Notes: generated by a model from the letters alone, not told the origin. A stretch of 64,000 nt of DNA from Colwellia sp. Arc7-D (GCF_003061515.1 NZ_CP028924.1:1860001-1924000), one strand, 5' to 3'. Positions 10,011-19,596 are shown, numbered from the stretch's first letter. Program-made: numbers and translations.

Positions 10011-10850
10011 TTAAGGTGTATTAATTAACACTAGATCACAACTTTGGTGGCTAAGTAGTGCTGAAATGGTTGAACCGTTAAGCCACTTATCAAATAAACT
10101 GTGCTCTCTACATCCTAAAACGATAAAGTCTACTTTGTTATTGTCAGCGTATGATAATAAAGCGTCTTCAGGTGTACCACGGGTGAACGATATTACACTT
10201 TTGGAACACTTAATTGTTTTAGCAAAGCGATAAATTTGTTCTTTATGTAGCGCTTCAATTTGTTTTTCGTATTCTATCGCCAAAGGTGGAATATGTATTA
10301 CATGTAGTAGGTATGGCTCTGATTGTTCAGCAGGCGTGCACCATTTACGCATAAATTCAACGACTTTCATATCAGACTCATTATCCTCATCATCTTCATG
10401 AAAAGGGTCTATCGCCCCAACGGCTTTGCCATCTGAGTACCATTTCTCTTGATTGATAATAAACACGGTACTTTTATTCTGGCTGATATGTTGATTATCA
10501 GCAGAAGTCAGGCCAGTTTTAGATCGAACAATAACAATTGGGTCTAGTTTAGCTGCGTTACTATTCACTTGTTTTGACCAGTATTTATCTTTGCACTGAT
10601 AAACACTAGACTTTGGAAAATGCTTTTTAATTTTTAGTTCAATTTGAGCAATTTTACTCTCATGGTTTGCTTGTAACTCACCCGAAATACCGGCCAGTTC
10701 ATGAGTAAAATAACGTCGATCAAATAACCGTTGGTGATGATGTAAATACCATATAACATTTGCTGAAAGTTTATTTTGCAGCAAAGTTATTTTCGAAAGA
10801 GTGGCGTGAGTAACTTCCAAATCTGACAAAACAATGTGTAATGTTGTCAT
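10011..10850 (-). CDS. Universal stress protein (tandem UspA-like)
   Basis: Cytoplasmic stress-response protein of 279 residues, long enough for two UspA folds. The N-terminal half (TTLHIVLSDLEV...) is diverged. The C-terminal half ends with a nearly canonical nucleotide-binding motif: VLGCREHSLFDKWLNGSTIS fits G-2x-G-9x-G-S/T except that the second Gly is Glu, so ATP binding is uncertain. I chose the ATG at 10850 because AAGGAA lies six bases upstream; the frame runs on to 10925 but that part is leader-like. Confidence 0.8.
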   Translation of the reverse strand: MTTLHIVLSDLEVTHATLSKITLLQNKLSANVIWYLHHHQRLFDRRYFTHELAGISGELQANHESKIAQIELKIKKHFPKSSVYQCKDKYWSKQVNSNAAKLDPIVIVRSKTGLTSADNQHISQNKSTVFIINQEKWYSDGKAVGAIDPFHEDDEDNESDMKVVEFMRKWCTPAEQSEPYLLHVIHIPPLAIEYEKQIEALHKEQIYRFAKTIKCSKSVISFTRGTPEDALLSYADNNKVDFIVLGCREHSLFDKWLNGSTISALLSHQSCDLVLINTP

Positions 10851-11146
10851 GAAACGTTCCTTTGGGGAGTAAATGATTAATAGCGATAAAAGCCAGTTTG
10901 TAAGAGGCATTGGGTATATACACAAGTGCCTTAAGATAGCATAATCTATAAATATAGAAAGCTATTGTTATCCCATTTCAATTCAATAGTAAGTTTACTT
11001 TGCAGTAAATAAAGTTATTAATTTCTCTGCTTTTTCCAAGTAAGGAAATACATGGGTAATAGTAAAAGCTAGCATCAATAATCAATCATTTTTAGGCACT
11101 ATAAATGCCATTAAGTTAACAAAAATTTAAAGTAGAGATAAGTGAA

Positions 11147-11935
11147 ATGGCAGAAAATGCTTGGTGGGGTGAGTTTACGTTTAACCTTAAACAACAACGT
11201 TGCTGGCGACTCGGCGATAGGTCAATAATATTACAACGCTTCGAAAATGAATGGAATAGCTGGAATTTAGAATCTGATGTTGAAAATGACGAGGAAATGG
11301 TCGTTGGTGAGCCTGTTGAAGATTGTTGTATAGAGCAAGCAAAATTTGGCCGATACCTACAACAAAGCACGTCAGAGAGAATACAAGTATTGCCTTTGCT
11401 TGCCGATCGCTCCGTTGTGGCAAGACCAGACACTCCTTTAACTTTGCTTGCAGGAGAAAAAGCGCGCTTATATGTTAGTACGCCTATTTGGTTTTCAGCT
11501 AAATTACAGCCTAAAGGTGAGAAGCTATTAGATCTACCTTTTTGGCGGCCTTCGGACTCCTGGTTTGGACCATCGACACGTATCGGGCAAATTTGTTACG
11601 CAAAATATACTGCAGCTCGTATTCAATTAACTAATATCGAAAAAAGAGCGCATAGGGCAATTACTCCGATCACTGTAATTAATAACCATAGTGAATCTTT
11701 AACCATAGAGCGTATTAATGTGCCGGTGACATTATTGCATTTATATTCGGATGAAGCGTCTCAGCTTTGGACTACAGGTATATCGGTGCACCGTGGTAGT
11801 CATATCGATAATGTTGAATTACACCTTGATAAACACGCCCCCGTTGAAGCGATATCCTCAGTCTTAGTGAGTAACCCCAGAGTGGCTTCAGAACAAAGTA
11901 TACTGATACGTAGTATTAGTAGTTTATTTGCTTAA
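11147..11935 (+). CDS. DUF432 family protein next to MscS
   Basis: 262 residues, soluble, without signal or membrane segment. Features such as TPLTLLAGEKARLYVSTPIWF, LPFWRPSDSWFGPSTRIGQICYAKYT and ITVINNHSESLTIERINVPV fit the DUF432 family as I remember it; no function is established. It ends 15 bases before the mechanosensitive channel gene on the same strand, and DUF432 genes are known to me beside mscS genes, so a role in channel regulation is an inference from context. Acidic insert near residues 40-60. Family call is from memory of sequence style, not a search. Confidence 0.6.
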   Translation: MAENAWWGEFTFNLKQQRCWRLGDRSIILQRFENEWNSWNLESDVENDEEMVVGEPVEDCCIEQAKFGRYLQQSTSERIQVLPLLADRSVVARPDTPLTLLAGEKARLYVSTPIWFSAKLQPKGEKLLDLPFWRPSDSWFGPSTRIGQICYAKYTAARIQLTNIEKRAHRAITPITVINNHSESLTIERINVPVTLLHLYSDEASQLWTTGISVHRGSHIDNVELHLDKHAPVEAISSVLVSNPRVASEQSILIRSISSLFA

Positions 11936-11950
11936 TTAAAGAGAATTATT

Positions 11951-12844
11951 GTGAAAGACATTATAGCGTTTATCGATCTTCTTAAAGCCTCACATTTATT
12001 TGCACTATGTCAGGCACTTTTATTGTTTATTATAGGCTTTATAATAGCTAAATTAATCAGCACTGCAGTGGTTAAACTCGCAAAACATAAACTGACAGCG
12101 CATGGACAGCTATTTTTAAAAAGGTTGGTTTTTTATGGGCTTTTAGCCTTAGTCACCATTTCAGCATTAGATAACGTAGGTATTGATCTCAGTATAATGT
12201 TGGGAGCAGCGGGAATTTTTACTGTTGCTTTAGGCTTTGCATCTCAAACGTCTGCCTCAAACCTCATTAGTGGTTTATTTTTGATGATCGAGCGACCATT
12301 TTCTATTACGGATGTTATTAAAGTTAACGACATCACCGGAGAGGTTATTTCGATAGACTTACTGTCGGTTAAGTTACGCACATTTGACAATCTGTTTGTT
12401 CGTATTCCGAATGAAAGCATGATCAAAAGTGCCGTTACTACGTTAACTAAATATCCTATTCGCCGTGCTGATTTAAAAATTGGTATCGCTTACAAAGAAG
12501 ATATTGAGAAAGTACGTAATCTATTGCTAGATCTAGCGTCGAAAAATTTAATTTGTTTAGAAGAGCCGGCTCCCGTTTTTATAATAACTGGCTTTGGTAG
12601 TTCGTCGATTGATATTCAGTTTTCTGTGTGGTCGAGACGGGAGAACTTTTTAGCGTTGAAAAATAGTATGTATACAGAGATTAAAAACGCCTTTGATCAA
12701 CAGGGCATTGAAATACCATTTCCACATGTTAGCTTATACGCAGGAACAGCAACTGCGGCTTTCCCTGTATCAGCAACAGTTAATGATAAAGTTGAAGCTA
12801 GCGCCACTGAGCCCAGCCAAATTGAGCCAAATACTAAAAGCTAA
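11951..12844 (+). CDS. Small-conductance mechanosensitive channel, MscS family (copy 1)
   Basis: Inner-membrane channel that opens on hypo-osmotic shock. 297 residues from a GTG start at 11951. Three N-terminal membrane helices (about 14-35, 57-75, 81-105), with the pore helix region LGAAGIFTVALGFASQTSASNLISGLFLMIERPFSITDVIKV typical of the family, then the cytoplasmic beta and alpha/beta domains (VRIPNESMIKSAVTTLT, IPFPHVSLYAG). An extra low-complexity tail of about 30 residues follows the conserved end. Probably one operon with the DUF432 gene. Confidence 0.9.
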   Translation: MKDIIAFIDLLKASHLFALCQALLLFIIGFIIAKLISTAVVKLAKHKLTAHGQLFLKRLVFYGLLALVTISALDNVGIDLSIMLGAAGIFTVALGFASQTSASNLISGLFLMIERPFSITDVIKVNDITGEVISIDLLSVKLRTFDNLFVRIPNESMIKSAVTTLTKYPIRRADLKIGIAYKEDIEKVRNLLLDLASKNLICLEEPAPVFIITGFGSSSIDIQFSVWSRRENFLALKNSMYTEIKNAFDQQGIEIPFPHVSLYAGTATAAFPVSATVNDKVEASATEPSQIEPNTKS

Positions 12845-12909
12845 TATATTCTAGTAACTAACTGAAATGACTTTTAAAGCGTGTGCTAGGCAGGAAGGGG
12901 AAAGATGTA

Positions 12910-12941
12910 AACGCTAGCTTTACAGTGTATTTGCTAGCGTT
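12910..12941. terminator. Hairpin between converging mscS and haemoglobin genes
   Basis: Perfect 9-base arms AACGCTAGC (12910-12918) and GCTAGCGTT (12933-12941) with a 14-base loop in the convergent gap. No strong T run. Confidence 0.45.
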
Positions 12942-12949
12942 AATATGAA

Positions 12950-13405
12950 TTACATTTTAAAAATGCTTTCTCTAAGCGGTGCAAGTCGTGCTAATAACTG
13001 ATTTTGAATCGGGTAGCTAATATTAGCTTCGTCCATTGCGCTGATAAATAATTCTACAAAGTGATTAAACTGATTTGTATCGATATACATGCCTCTATGA
13101 ATATCTTGCATAGTATCGCCATTATACTGACATGGTCCATCTGTGATATGGCATAAATACACCGATAATTTTTCTTTAAAATTGGTGACATTACTTTGAG
13201 CAAAGTGCGCGAAAACTACTTCATCTTGGCCAATAATGTTGACTAAATTATCAATGATTTTATCAATAGCGGGTTTTTGACCTATTTGTTGATAGAGACT
13301 AGGTTCATTATCAACAGCGGTATTGTTAGGCGAAGCGCAAGAAATACAGCCAACTAAAAGCATTAACAGCGCTGATTTTGTTATTGTTGTCATTTCAATT
13401 TTCAT
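12950..13405 (-). CDS. Lipoprotein with a group 1 truncated haemoglobin domain
   Basis: 151 residues from the ATG at 13405, which shares an A with the stop of the gene before it (TAATG), so translation is coupled. A lipobox LVGC (Cys20) predicts export and lipid anchoring, unusual for a globin. The mature part is a 2-on-2 globin: SLYQQIGQKPAIDKIIDNLV at the start, HFAQSN, and DIHRGM with H103 in the position of the proximal haem ligand. The B10 tyrosine expected in this family seems replaced by a hydrophobic residue (L54/V55), which would weaken stabilisation of bound O2. Last gene of the cupredoxin / GGDEF-EAL / DUF3034 operon; it may sense or scavenge O2 or NO in the periplasm (inference). 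Confidence 0.75.
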   Translation of the reverse strand: MKIEMTTITKSALLMLLVGCISCASPNNTAVDNEPSLYQQIGQKPAIDKIIDNLVNIIGQDEVVFAHFAQSNVTNFKEKLSVYLCHITDGPCQYNGDTMQDIHRGMYIDTNQFNHFVELFISAMDEANISYPIQNQLLARLAPLRESIFKM

Positions 13406-14238
13406 TATAGATACCACATAGTAGATAAATACCAGCCAGTTTGTTTATCGATAGCAGCTATGCTGCCCAAATCAACATAGGCTAAAGTAACGCTGAAGTG
13501 TTTATTTGGAAACCATGCTACAAAAACATCCTTCCAGTGGTTTTCACCTAAGCCTAAGTTATCGGGTTTTTGCCTAAACTCAACCCCTACAGCTAAATGT
13601 CTATTCAGTAAAATCGCCGTTGATGCTTCCAATTGAATTTTATTTCTTTCATTAGCACCGCCAAAACCTAACAAGCCAATTTGGTTACTTTTAGTATGCC
13701 TTGCAGTAATATTCCATAACCAGTTATAGCCATTAATAAACCCTAAATGCAACTTACTGGCCGCAATATATACATCAGTACCCGAATCTTTCTCTGCACC
13801 GAGTGCGAAGGCTACATCACTTGTTTTTAATCTTTTTGATTGAATACCTAAACTCACTTGTGGCATTGATGTGTAAACCAAATCACCAAATAAGTTAATT
13901 TTCGCACCAATAATCGTTTGTTTTAAATCAAGATTAAGTGGGTTTACTTCAAAGGTTTGCTTCGCATAAGACAACTCGACTTTGTCATAAAAATTTGCTT
14001 GAACACCACAGCTATCTAATGAGAAATCTTTTACGGTAACTCGGCTGCATGAAGCACTGGCTGAAACACTGTCCTCGGTTGCATAACCGGCTAATTGCGC
14101 CCAAGGAACAATACCACCACCACCCGAACCTTCAATTTGTGAAACACCTGGTGTGGCAAGTATTTTTCCTTCGGCTAAACAGTTAGCCGAAAAAACACTA
14201 AAAAAACACGCATAAAGTAATGGGGTAAATTTATTCAT
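13405..14238 (-). CDS. DUF3034 outer-membrane barrel-like protein
   Basis: About 277 residues with a signal peptide (cleavage near CLA-EGK). After it come a glycine-rich stretch (EGSGGGG), a Cys pair (ASCSRV, LDSCGV), and alternating hydrophobic strands with an aromatic end (GWYLSTMWYL), the look of a small outer-membrane beta barrel. It matches DUF3034 by overall sequence character; no activity is established for that family. Its start (ATG 14238; 14244 is also possible) overlaps the end of the GGDEF-EAL gene and its stop overlaps the globin start, so it sits inside a tightly coupled operon. Confidence 0.75.
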   Translation of the reverse strand: MNKFTPLLYACFFSVFSANCLAEGKILATPGVSQIEGSGGGGIVPWAQLAGYATEDSVSASASCSRVTVKDFSLDSCGVQANFYDKVELSYAKQTFEVNPLNLDLKQTIIGAKINLFGDLVYTSMPQVSLGIQSKRLKTSDVAFALGAEKDSGTDVYIAASKLHLGFINGYNWLWNITARHTKSNQIGLLGFGGANERNKIQLEASTAILLNRHLAVGVEFRQKPDNLGLGENHWKDVFVAWFPNKHFSVTLAYVDLGSIAAIDKQTGWYLSTMWYL

Positions 14239-16549
14239 AATCATCTAACCATATTAGTAAGTCTGCTGATTTAATTGGGCGAGAAATAAAATAACCTTGA
14301 ACGTGGTTACATTTCATCGATTTGAGCATATCTAATGATGCTTTATTTTCTACACCTTCTGCCACCACACTTAAACCCAACTGGTGGCTTAACTCTATGG
14401 TCGATTTTACAATATATTGGTCTTTTTCTGAAGTGTCGAGCTCAAGTATAAAGGCCTTATCTATTTTTAATTCATCAATAGGTAACTGTTTTAACTTACC
14501 TAAAGAAGATTGCCCAATGCCGTAATCGTCGACTGAAATTTGTATACCGGTCTTTTTCAAATGCTTAAGTCTACTGACCACGAGATCTTCATTAGTCATA
14601 ATATCGCGTTCTGTTATTTCTAATGTAATTAAGTTAGGGTCAATACTGTATTGGGATATTTTTTGAAAAACATAATCGATAAAGTCCGGGTGAGAAATAT
14701 CTTGTGCCGAGATATTAATTGCTACTTTTAGTCTTATATTTTTAGCAAGCCACTCTTGTTGCTGCTTAAGTACGGTATCAATTACCCAGTGAGTCAGTTT
14801 TATAATAAGACCAGACTGTTCAGCTAAATGAATAAATAATTCCGGCGAAACAAATTGACCATCAGTTTTTATCCAACGTATTAACGACTCTACTTTTTCT
14901 ATTTGTCCATTTTCTAAATTTAACTTAGGCTGATAAACCATAAACAACTCACCGTTGTCACGTTTCATTGTTTCTCTAAGTTCTTCAAGCAAACTTAATC
15001 TTTCTAAATAAGCTTCGTCTTCACCTTCTTTATAAGCTCTTATTGTGGTATTTTCTGCTCTTGCTGCTTCTAACGCTATAGTCGTTCTTCTAATAATTTC
15101 TTTTGCACTGTTGCTTTGTTCAGGGAAGGTACAAATACCTATACGGTAATTTAAATTCAACCAAAGATTATTCACTTGCAGCGGGGCACGTAACTGGTTT
15201 AAAAAATGTTCAACTAAATCTTCAGAACTTTCACCATGCGATAGCTTAATAACCAAACAAAATTCAGTGCCTGAAAAGCGGCCTATCATCAAGGTTTTGT
15301 CCTGATAAATATTTTTAGCACGTTGAGCAATTGCTTTTAGTGCGCCATCGCCAATGCCGGAGCCTAAACTGTCATTTATACGCTTAAAGTGTCGAACATT
15401 AATAGCCATAACCAATAATGATGAATAAGTCGTGTTGTCATGGTTTGAAATTGTTTTTGATAGTAAATCAAGTAACGTAGATCGGTTAAAAACGTCGGTT
15501 AGTGAATCATGTTTGGCTTGATAATTAATTTCACTTTCACGTTTTTCAATGCGTTCGCCCATTTTAATAAAACTATCGTATACGCGGGAAACTTCTAAAC
15601 TGCCTACAGAAGTCATTTCTTTATGTTCGTAATTACCTTGAGCAAAATCACGTGTTAAGCGCGTTAATTGATAAAGTGGCTTGGTAAGCCTTATTGCAAT
15701 AATACTAAAGGCAACGGTTGTAATAGCAATAATGAATAATGATATAAATAAAGTAATGACGACTAACTTATCTAGTTCAGTATAGCTTGGTGTTAAATCT
15801 ACAGAAAGTTGCGCAGTATATTCATTACCTTGAGCATTAGTAAATACAATGAGTTTATTTTCGTAAATTTTTCTTTCAAATAATAACCAAGTGTTATCCG
15901 TTTCTTTAAAGTGTTTACTATGGGCTTTATCGGGATGTTGTAAAGACGATATTATAAGATTGTCTTGGGATAAAAAACTTACCTCAATCGCCATTAGTCT
16001 TTTTAATTCGTTAACAAAAGCTTGATCGATTTGGAATCCAATAATGGAATAAGCTATGGTTCTGGGTGCTTGCACAGGTAAAACAATGAGTTGATATAAC
16101 TTATTGTCGAGCAACATTAACTGAGTTTTGTTTAAGTTTTGTTTTTCAGTGGTTAAGTTTTCAATGATAGAAGAGTCAACGTTAAGCTGACGATTACTAG
16201 AGGAAATAACTTTCCCGTTTAAGTCACTTAGTATCATTAAGCTCGCATTTATTCGAGAGCTATGGTTTTCTAATACACTAGAAATAGTAGCTCTGTCACG
16301 TGTCGCAACTGCCTGTTTGAAACCAAAATCTGCCGTTAATACTTTCGATGCTGTAAGGAGTAAATCTTCTTTGGCTTTTAAATATTCTATGAGTACATTT
16401 TCAGCACTGGTGATTCTTTGATCAATCTGTTGGCGGTGAGCTGTAACTGATTTCCAAATAGACACAGCTAAAAGGCTTGTCACGGTTAAAATAACCAGTG
16501 ACACGCCCAGTAGGGTTATTTGCCAGCGTAAGGAAGCTTTACTCGCCAT
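14231..16549 (-). CDS. Membrane c-di-GMP protein: periplasmic sensor, HAMP, degenerate GGDEF, EAL
   Basis: 772 residues from the ATG at 16549; a TTG 16 codons earlier lies inside the previous gene and is less likely. Order: membrane helix (about 13-33), periplasmic sensing region to about 265, second helix (about 268-290), HAMP (LTKPLYQLTRLTRDFAQGNYE), GGDEF domain with the signature changed to SGTEF, then EAL. In the EAL domain the signature reads ESL, but NISAQD, EITERD, DDYG and the KIDK lysine region are all kept. I infer a c-di-GMP phosphodiesterase with an inactive or GTP-binding GGDEF half. Its sensing part may read the state of the neighbouring copper or haem proteins. Confidence 0.87.
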   Translation of the reverse strand: MASKASLRWQITLLGVSLVILTVTSLLAVSIWKSVTAHRQQIDQRITSAENVLIEYLKAKEDLLLTASKVLTADFGFKQAVATRDRATISSVLENHSSRINASLMILSDLNGKVISSSNRQLNVDSSIIENLTTEKQNLNKTQLMLLDNKLYQLIVLPVQAPRTIAYSIIGFQIDQAFVNELKRLMAIEVSFLSQDNLIISSLQHPDKAHSKHFKETDNTWLLFERKIYENKLIVFTNAQGNEYTAQLSVDLTPSYTELDKLVVITLFISLFIIAITTVAFSIIAIRLTKPLYQLTRLTRDFAQGNYEHKEMTSVGSLEVSRVYDSFIKMGERIEKRESEINYQAKHDSLTDVFNRSTLLDLLSKTISNHDNTTYSSLLVMAINVRHFKRINDSLGSGIGDGALKAIAQRAKNIYQDKTLMIGRFSGTEFCLVIKLSHGESSEDLVEHFLNQLRAPLQVNNLWLNLNYRIGICTFPEQSNSAKEIIRRTTIALEAARAENTTIRAYKEGEDEAYLERLSLLEELRETMKRDNGELFMVYQPKLNLENGQIEKVESLIRWIKTDGQFVSPELFIHLAEQSGLIIKLTHWVIDTVLKQQQEWLAKNIRLKVAINISAQDISHPDFIDYVFQKISQYSIDPNLITLEITERDIMTNEDLVVSRLKHLKKTGIQISVDDYGIGQSSLGKLKQLPIDELKIDKAFILELDTSEKDQYIVKSTIELSHQLGLSVVAEGVENKASLDMLKSMKCNHVQGYFISRPIKSADLLIWLDDYE

Positions 16550-17198
16550 TCTGCTTGAATATAGTTTGGAATGTATTTCTTGGCTCAGGAGATTCAACGA
16601 CTAAGTTAATCATAAACGAAGCCTGCTCGTTTGCTTTTTTAGTTAAGTTACCGTATTTGATGTTTTGTACACTGGTAAGTGAACTAGAATGCCAAACATT
16701 GACACTTTCGTACTTAATGGCATCGTCTAATTTAACTATGCCTTGCTCGTCAGTCATCAATACATGTTTTGAACCAGCGATATAAATGTATCCAACCATG
16801 GAGTCATGAATATTACAGCCTAAAACGGCTACGCCTGCTTTGTTAAATTGCAGCGGTGCTTCTGGCTTACCGGAATAAAGTTTTAACTCAAATGGGTTTA
16901 CTGAAGAGAATGAATAGACATGATGCCTAATGTTGTCACTGTTTGGAAAATCAACCAAATCACCTTGTTGAATAACCAACACATCAGGCTTAAAAAGTTT
17001 ATCAACTTGATCCATAATCAAAGTATTTGGCTCAGCAACTACAGTTGACATGGGAGTGGTATTCACAAACTCTAACACGGCATTTTTAACTGGCAAGCCT
17101 TGTTGATCTTGCACCAAAAATACGTCGGCGTATGTTTGAGGGCAAAGTACAATTAATGAAAGTGCCAATGCTGAGGTATTTAAAAAACGATTTTTCAT
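16539..17198 (-). CDS. Periplasmic cupredoxin-like protein (methylamine-utilisation-protein type)
   Basis: 219 residues with a signal peptide (cleavage near TYA-D). A greek-key domain with a type-1 copper pattern: His92/93 in NIRHHVYSF, then Cys128, His131 and Met134 in LGCNIHDSMVGYI, spaced C-x2-H-x2-M. That is the plastocyanin/pseudoazurin arrangement, so bound copper and electron transfer or redox sensing are likely. The N-terminal part (LVQDQQGLPVKNAVLEF) and the end look like immunoglobulin-like extensions. It is the first gene of the operon and overlaps the GGDEF-EAL gene by 11 bases, which argues that the two proteins act together. No mau genes are nearby. Confidence 0.78.
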   Translation of the reverse strand: MKNRFLNTSALALSLIVLCPQTYADVFLVQDQQGLPVKNAVLEFVNTTPMSTVVAEPNTLIMDQVDKLFKPDVLVIQQGDLVDFPNSDNIRHHVYSFSSVNPFELKLYSGKPEAPLQFNKAGVAVLGCNIHDSMVGYIYIAGSKHVLMTDEQGIVKLDDAIKYESVNVWHSSSLTSVQNIKYGNLTKKANEQASFMINLVVESPEPRNTFQTIFKQNGE

Positions 17199-17364
17199 AA
17201 TTTCCTTTAAATAACTATATTTAAGCCTGAATTAGTATCAGTGCCTATTGGAAAATTACATCAACTACTTGCGTAATCTTAACATAAACTCAGGTTATGT
17301 TTTTACTGCTCCAATTGCAATAAAATATTGTTTATAAACCATAAGTTAAGCGCTATAAAGCGTT

Positions 17365-17393
17365 TAGTTTTACTTGAAAGCAGAGTAAAACTA
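17365..17393 (-). terminator. Hairpin at the stop of the REC-GGDEF-EAL gene
   Basis: Perfect 10-base arms TAGTTTTACT (17365-17374) and AGTAAAACTA (17384-17393), the second including the stop codon. A further small CGCT/AGCG hairpin follows. It separates this transcript from the cupredoxin operon downstream. Confidence 0.45.
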
Positions 17394-19079
17394 TAAGTAC
17401 ATTTTTTCTATCGTGCGGGCATCAAAAGGTTTAGAAAAATAATAACCTTGCACGCGTCGAATGTTAAGTTGTTGACAAAACTGTAAGCTTTTCTTGTTCT
17501 CAATACCTTCTGCCACAATATCAAGTGATAATGAATGTAACATTGCAGATAGACCTTCAATTAAAGCCCTAGTTTTTGGTTGTTCAGATTCCATTATCAA
17601 TGACTTATCAATTTTAACCGTGTCAATTGGAAAGCTCTGTAAATGAGAAACTGATGAAAACCCACTGCCAAAATCATCCAATGCAATTCGACAACCCAAA
17701 TTATTTATCAACTCTAATGTATCAATAGCTTGGTCACTGTTTTCAAGCAGGGCTGTTTCTGTTAATTCAAATTCGATAAGTTCAGCATTGACATGATACT
17801 TATCTAAGGTTCTATTAATAAATTGGAATAGCGTTTTATCAGATAATTGCACGCTAGATAAATTAATCGCAATTGAGTAGGCTTTGTTGTCACGTAAATT
17901 CCATATCGAAAGTTGATAGATAGCTTGATCAATCACCCAACGGCCAATATCTACTATGGCGCGAGAACACTCTGCAATAGTAATGAAGTTATCTGGATAC
18001 AGTAATTTGTTTTGAAAATTCCAGCGTATTAATGCTTCAAAACCAACGATAGTTGATGTTGTAGTTTCAAAAACGGGTTGATAGTGCAATATAAATTCAT
18101 TGCGCTCAACGGCACCTATTAAATTAGCTTCTATTTGATAGCGCTGAAGAAACTGTTCTTGCATTTTATCTTCAAAATAACATATTTGATTTCTACCAAG
18201 CTTTTTAGAACGGTACATTGCAATATCAGCATGTTTAAGTAATTCAGTGGCATTAACCGTACTGTCCGGGTAGATGGCAATGCCGATACTAGCTGTTACT
18301 TTTATTGAAATGCCAGCAATATCAAATGGCTTATCTAAAGTACTCAGTATACGCTTGGTAACTCTAGTTGCATTATCAATCGCTTGTAAGTTACTTAAGA
18401 TAATGGCAAATTCGTCACCACCTAAACGAGCAAAAACTTCATTACCCCTTAAGCAGTCATTAACCCTTTGGGCTACTTGTATTAATATGTCATCGCCAAC
18501 ATGGTGGCCATAACTGTCATTTATAAATTTAAAATTATCAAGGTCAAACAGGGTGAGCGCTAACTTGGTATCTTCTCGAGATTTTTGTAAAATACTTAAT
18601 TGTAATGCCTCTTCAAAAGAGTAACGATTATACAAACCCGTTAAGGTGTCGTGTTCGGCCAATTTTTTTGCTTGCTGGTAACTAACATGAAGCTTCTGTT
18701 CTAATTCAAACCTTGCTTGTGCTTGCACTATGGCACGCTGTAATCTTGATGTAGTTACTTCTGATTTTAATAAAAAATCTTGAGCGCCAGCTCTTACACA
18801 CTCTAAAGCTAACTCAGTTTCTTCTGAGTTACTTAACATAATGACAGCTACACTGACATCCATTGACGCGTTTTTCAACTCGAGTAAAAGTTCAATACCG
18901 TCACGTTTAGGCATACGGTAATCAAGTAAAATAGCATCAAACTTCTTATCTGATAGCGCTGTTAAAGCCTCATCTACAGACTCGGTTTCTACAAAGTTAA
19001 AATGGGTAGTCGATTGATTTAATGTTCGTTTAATACTTTCTCGATCAACGATATCATCATCAACTATCAATATATTCAC
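17391..19079 (-). CDS. Response regulator with GGDEF and EAL domains
   Basis: 562 residues. REC domain 1-120 with acidic pocket VDDDIVD and phospho-acceptor Asp53 in LLDYRMP. GGDEF domain about 140-300 with an intact signature RLGGDEF (220-224); the upstream RxxD inhibitory site is RGNE, a conservative change. EAL domain about 310-560 with FEALIRW (348-350), NLSSVQ, ELTET, DDFGSG and KIDKS all intact. Both enzyme halves look competent, so the protein could make and break c-di-GMP, with the balance set by phosphorylation. It lies 42 bases downstream of the small response regulator, in one operon with it and the CHASE kinase. Confidence 0.92.
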   Translation of the reverse strand: MNILIVDDDIVDRESIKRTLNQSTTHFNFVETESVDEALTALSDKKFDAILLDYRMPKRDGIELLLELKNASMDVSVAVIMLSNSEETELALECVRAGAQDFLLKSEVTTSRLQRAIVQAQARFELEQKLHVSYQQAKKLAEHDTLTGLYNRYSFEEALQLSILQKSREDTKLALTLFDLDNFKFINDSYGHHVGDDILIQVAQRVNDCLRGNEVFARLGGDEFAIILSNLQAIDNATRVTKRILSTLDKPFDIAGISIKVTASIGIAIYPDSTVNATELLKHADIAMYRSKKLGRNQICYFEDKMQEQFLQRYQIEANLIGAVERNEFILHYQPVFETTTSTIVGFEALIRWNFQNKLLYPDNFITIAECSRAIVDIGRWVIDQAIYQLSIWNLRDNKAYSIAINLSSVQLSDKTLFQFINRTLDKYHVNAELIEFELTETALLENSDQAIDTLELINNLGCRIALDDFGSGFSSVSHLQSFPIDTVKIDKSLIMESEQPKTRALIEGLSAMLHSLSLDIVAEGIENKKSLQFCQQLNIRRVQGYYFSKPFDARTIEKMYL

Positions 19080-19121
19080 GTGATAAATTCCTTGTAAATG
19101 CGTTTTATTTGGCTTGCTAAT

Positions 19122-19547
19122 TTAACTCTCTGGGAAATGCACTATTTTCCAATAACCTTTAAGCATTTTTACTATATCTAAAAAGCCTTCACCGACTTGT
19201 TCTTTAACAAAATAGCCGGCAATATTCTTTTTGTAACTAGCGGTTATATCTTCATCAGATTTTGACGTTGTTAATACAAATACTGTGCTTTGAGCTAACT
19301 CTGGATCTTCACGAATTGCTTCTAAAAACTCTAAACCATTCAAACGTGGCATTTGTAAATCTAATAATATGATATAGGGAGAAGGTACGGCGCCACTGCG
19401 CAGCAGATCTAAACCTTCTTGCCCGTCATTTGCCCTGATAATATTGTTGCCAATATACATTTTTTTAAAGGCACGCGTTATCGACATAGCGTCTATATCA
19501 TCATCTTCAATCAGAAGCAGTGTTACTTCTTTGGGTTGTTCACTCAT
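19122..19547 (-). CDS. Single-domain response regulator (Rcp1-like)
   Basis: 141 residues, one REC domain only. Acidic pocket IEDDDID, phospho-acceptor Asp63 in ILLDLQMP, a switch Thr in VLTTSKSDED, and Lys in FVKEQVG. The motif NGLEFLEAIREDP and the length match the Rcp1 type of regulator that accepts phosphate from histidine kinases without an output domain. It sits between the CHASE kinase (49 bases upstream) and the REC-GGDEF-EAL gene, and may relay or buffer phosphate between them. Confidence 0.9.
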   Translation of the reverse strand: MSEQPKEVTLLLIEDDDIDAMSITRAFKKMYIGNNIIRANDGQEGLDLLRSGAVPSPYIILLDLQMPRLNGLEFLEAIREDPELAQSTVFVLTTSKSDEDITASYKKNIAGYFVKEQVGEGFLDIVKMLKGYWKIVHFPES

Positions 19548-19596
19548 TTTTAAATTTTCGCCTTTCTCTATTGCTATTTAGCGTTATTTTTTAATG

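Noticed and set aside
16498..16785. Plus-strand frame across the cupredoxin/GGDEF-EAL junction
   Set aside because: Antisense to two coupled genes, no recognisable features.
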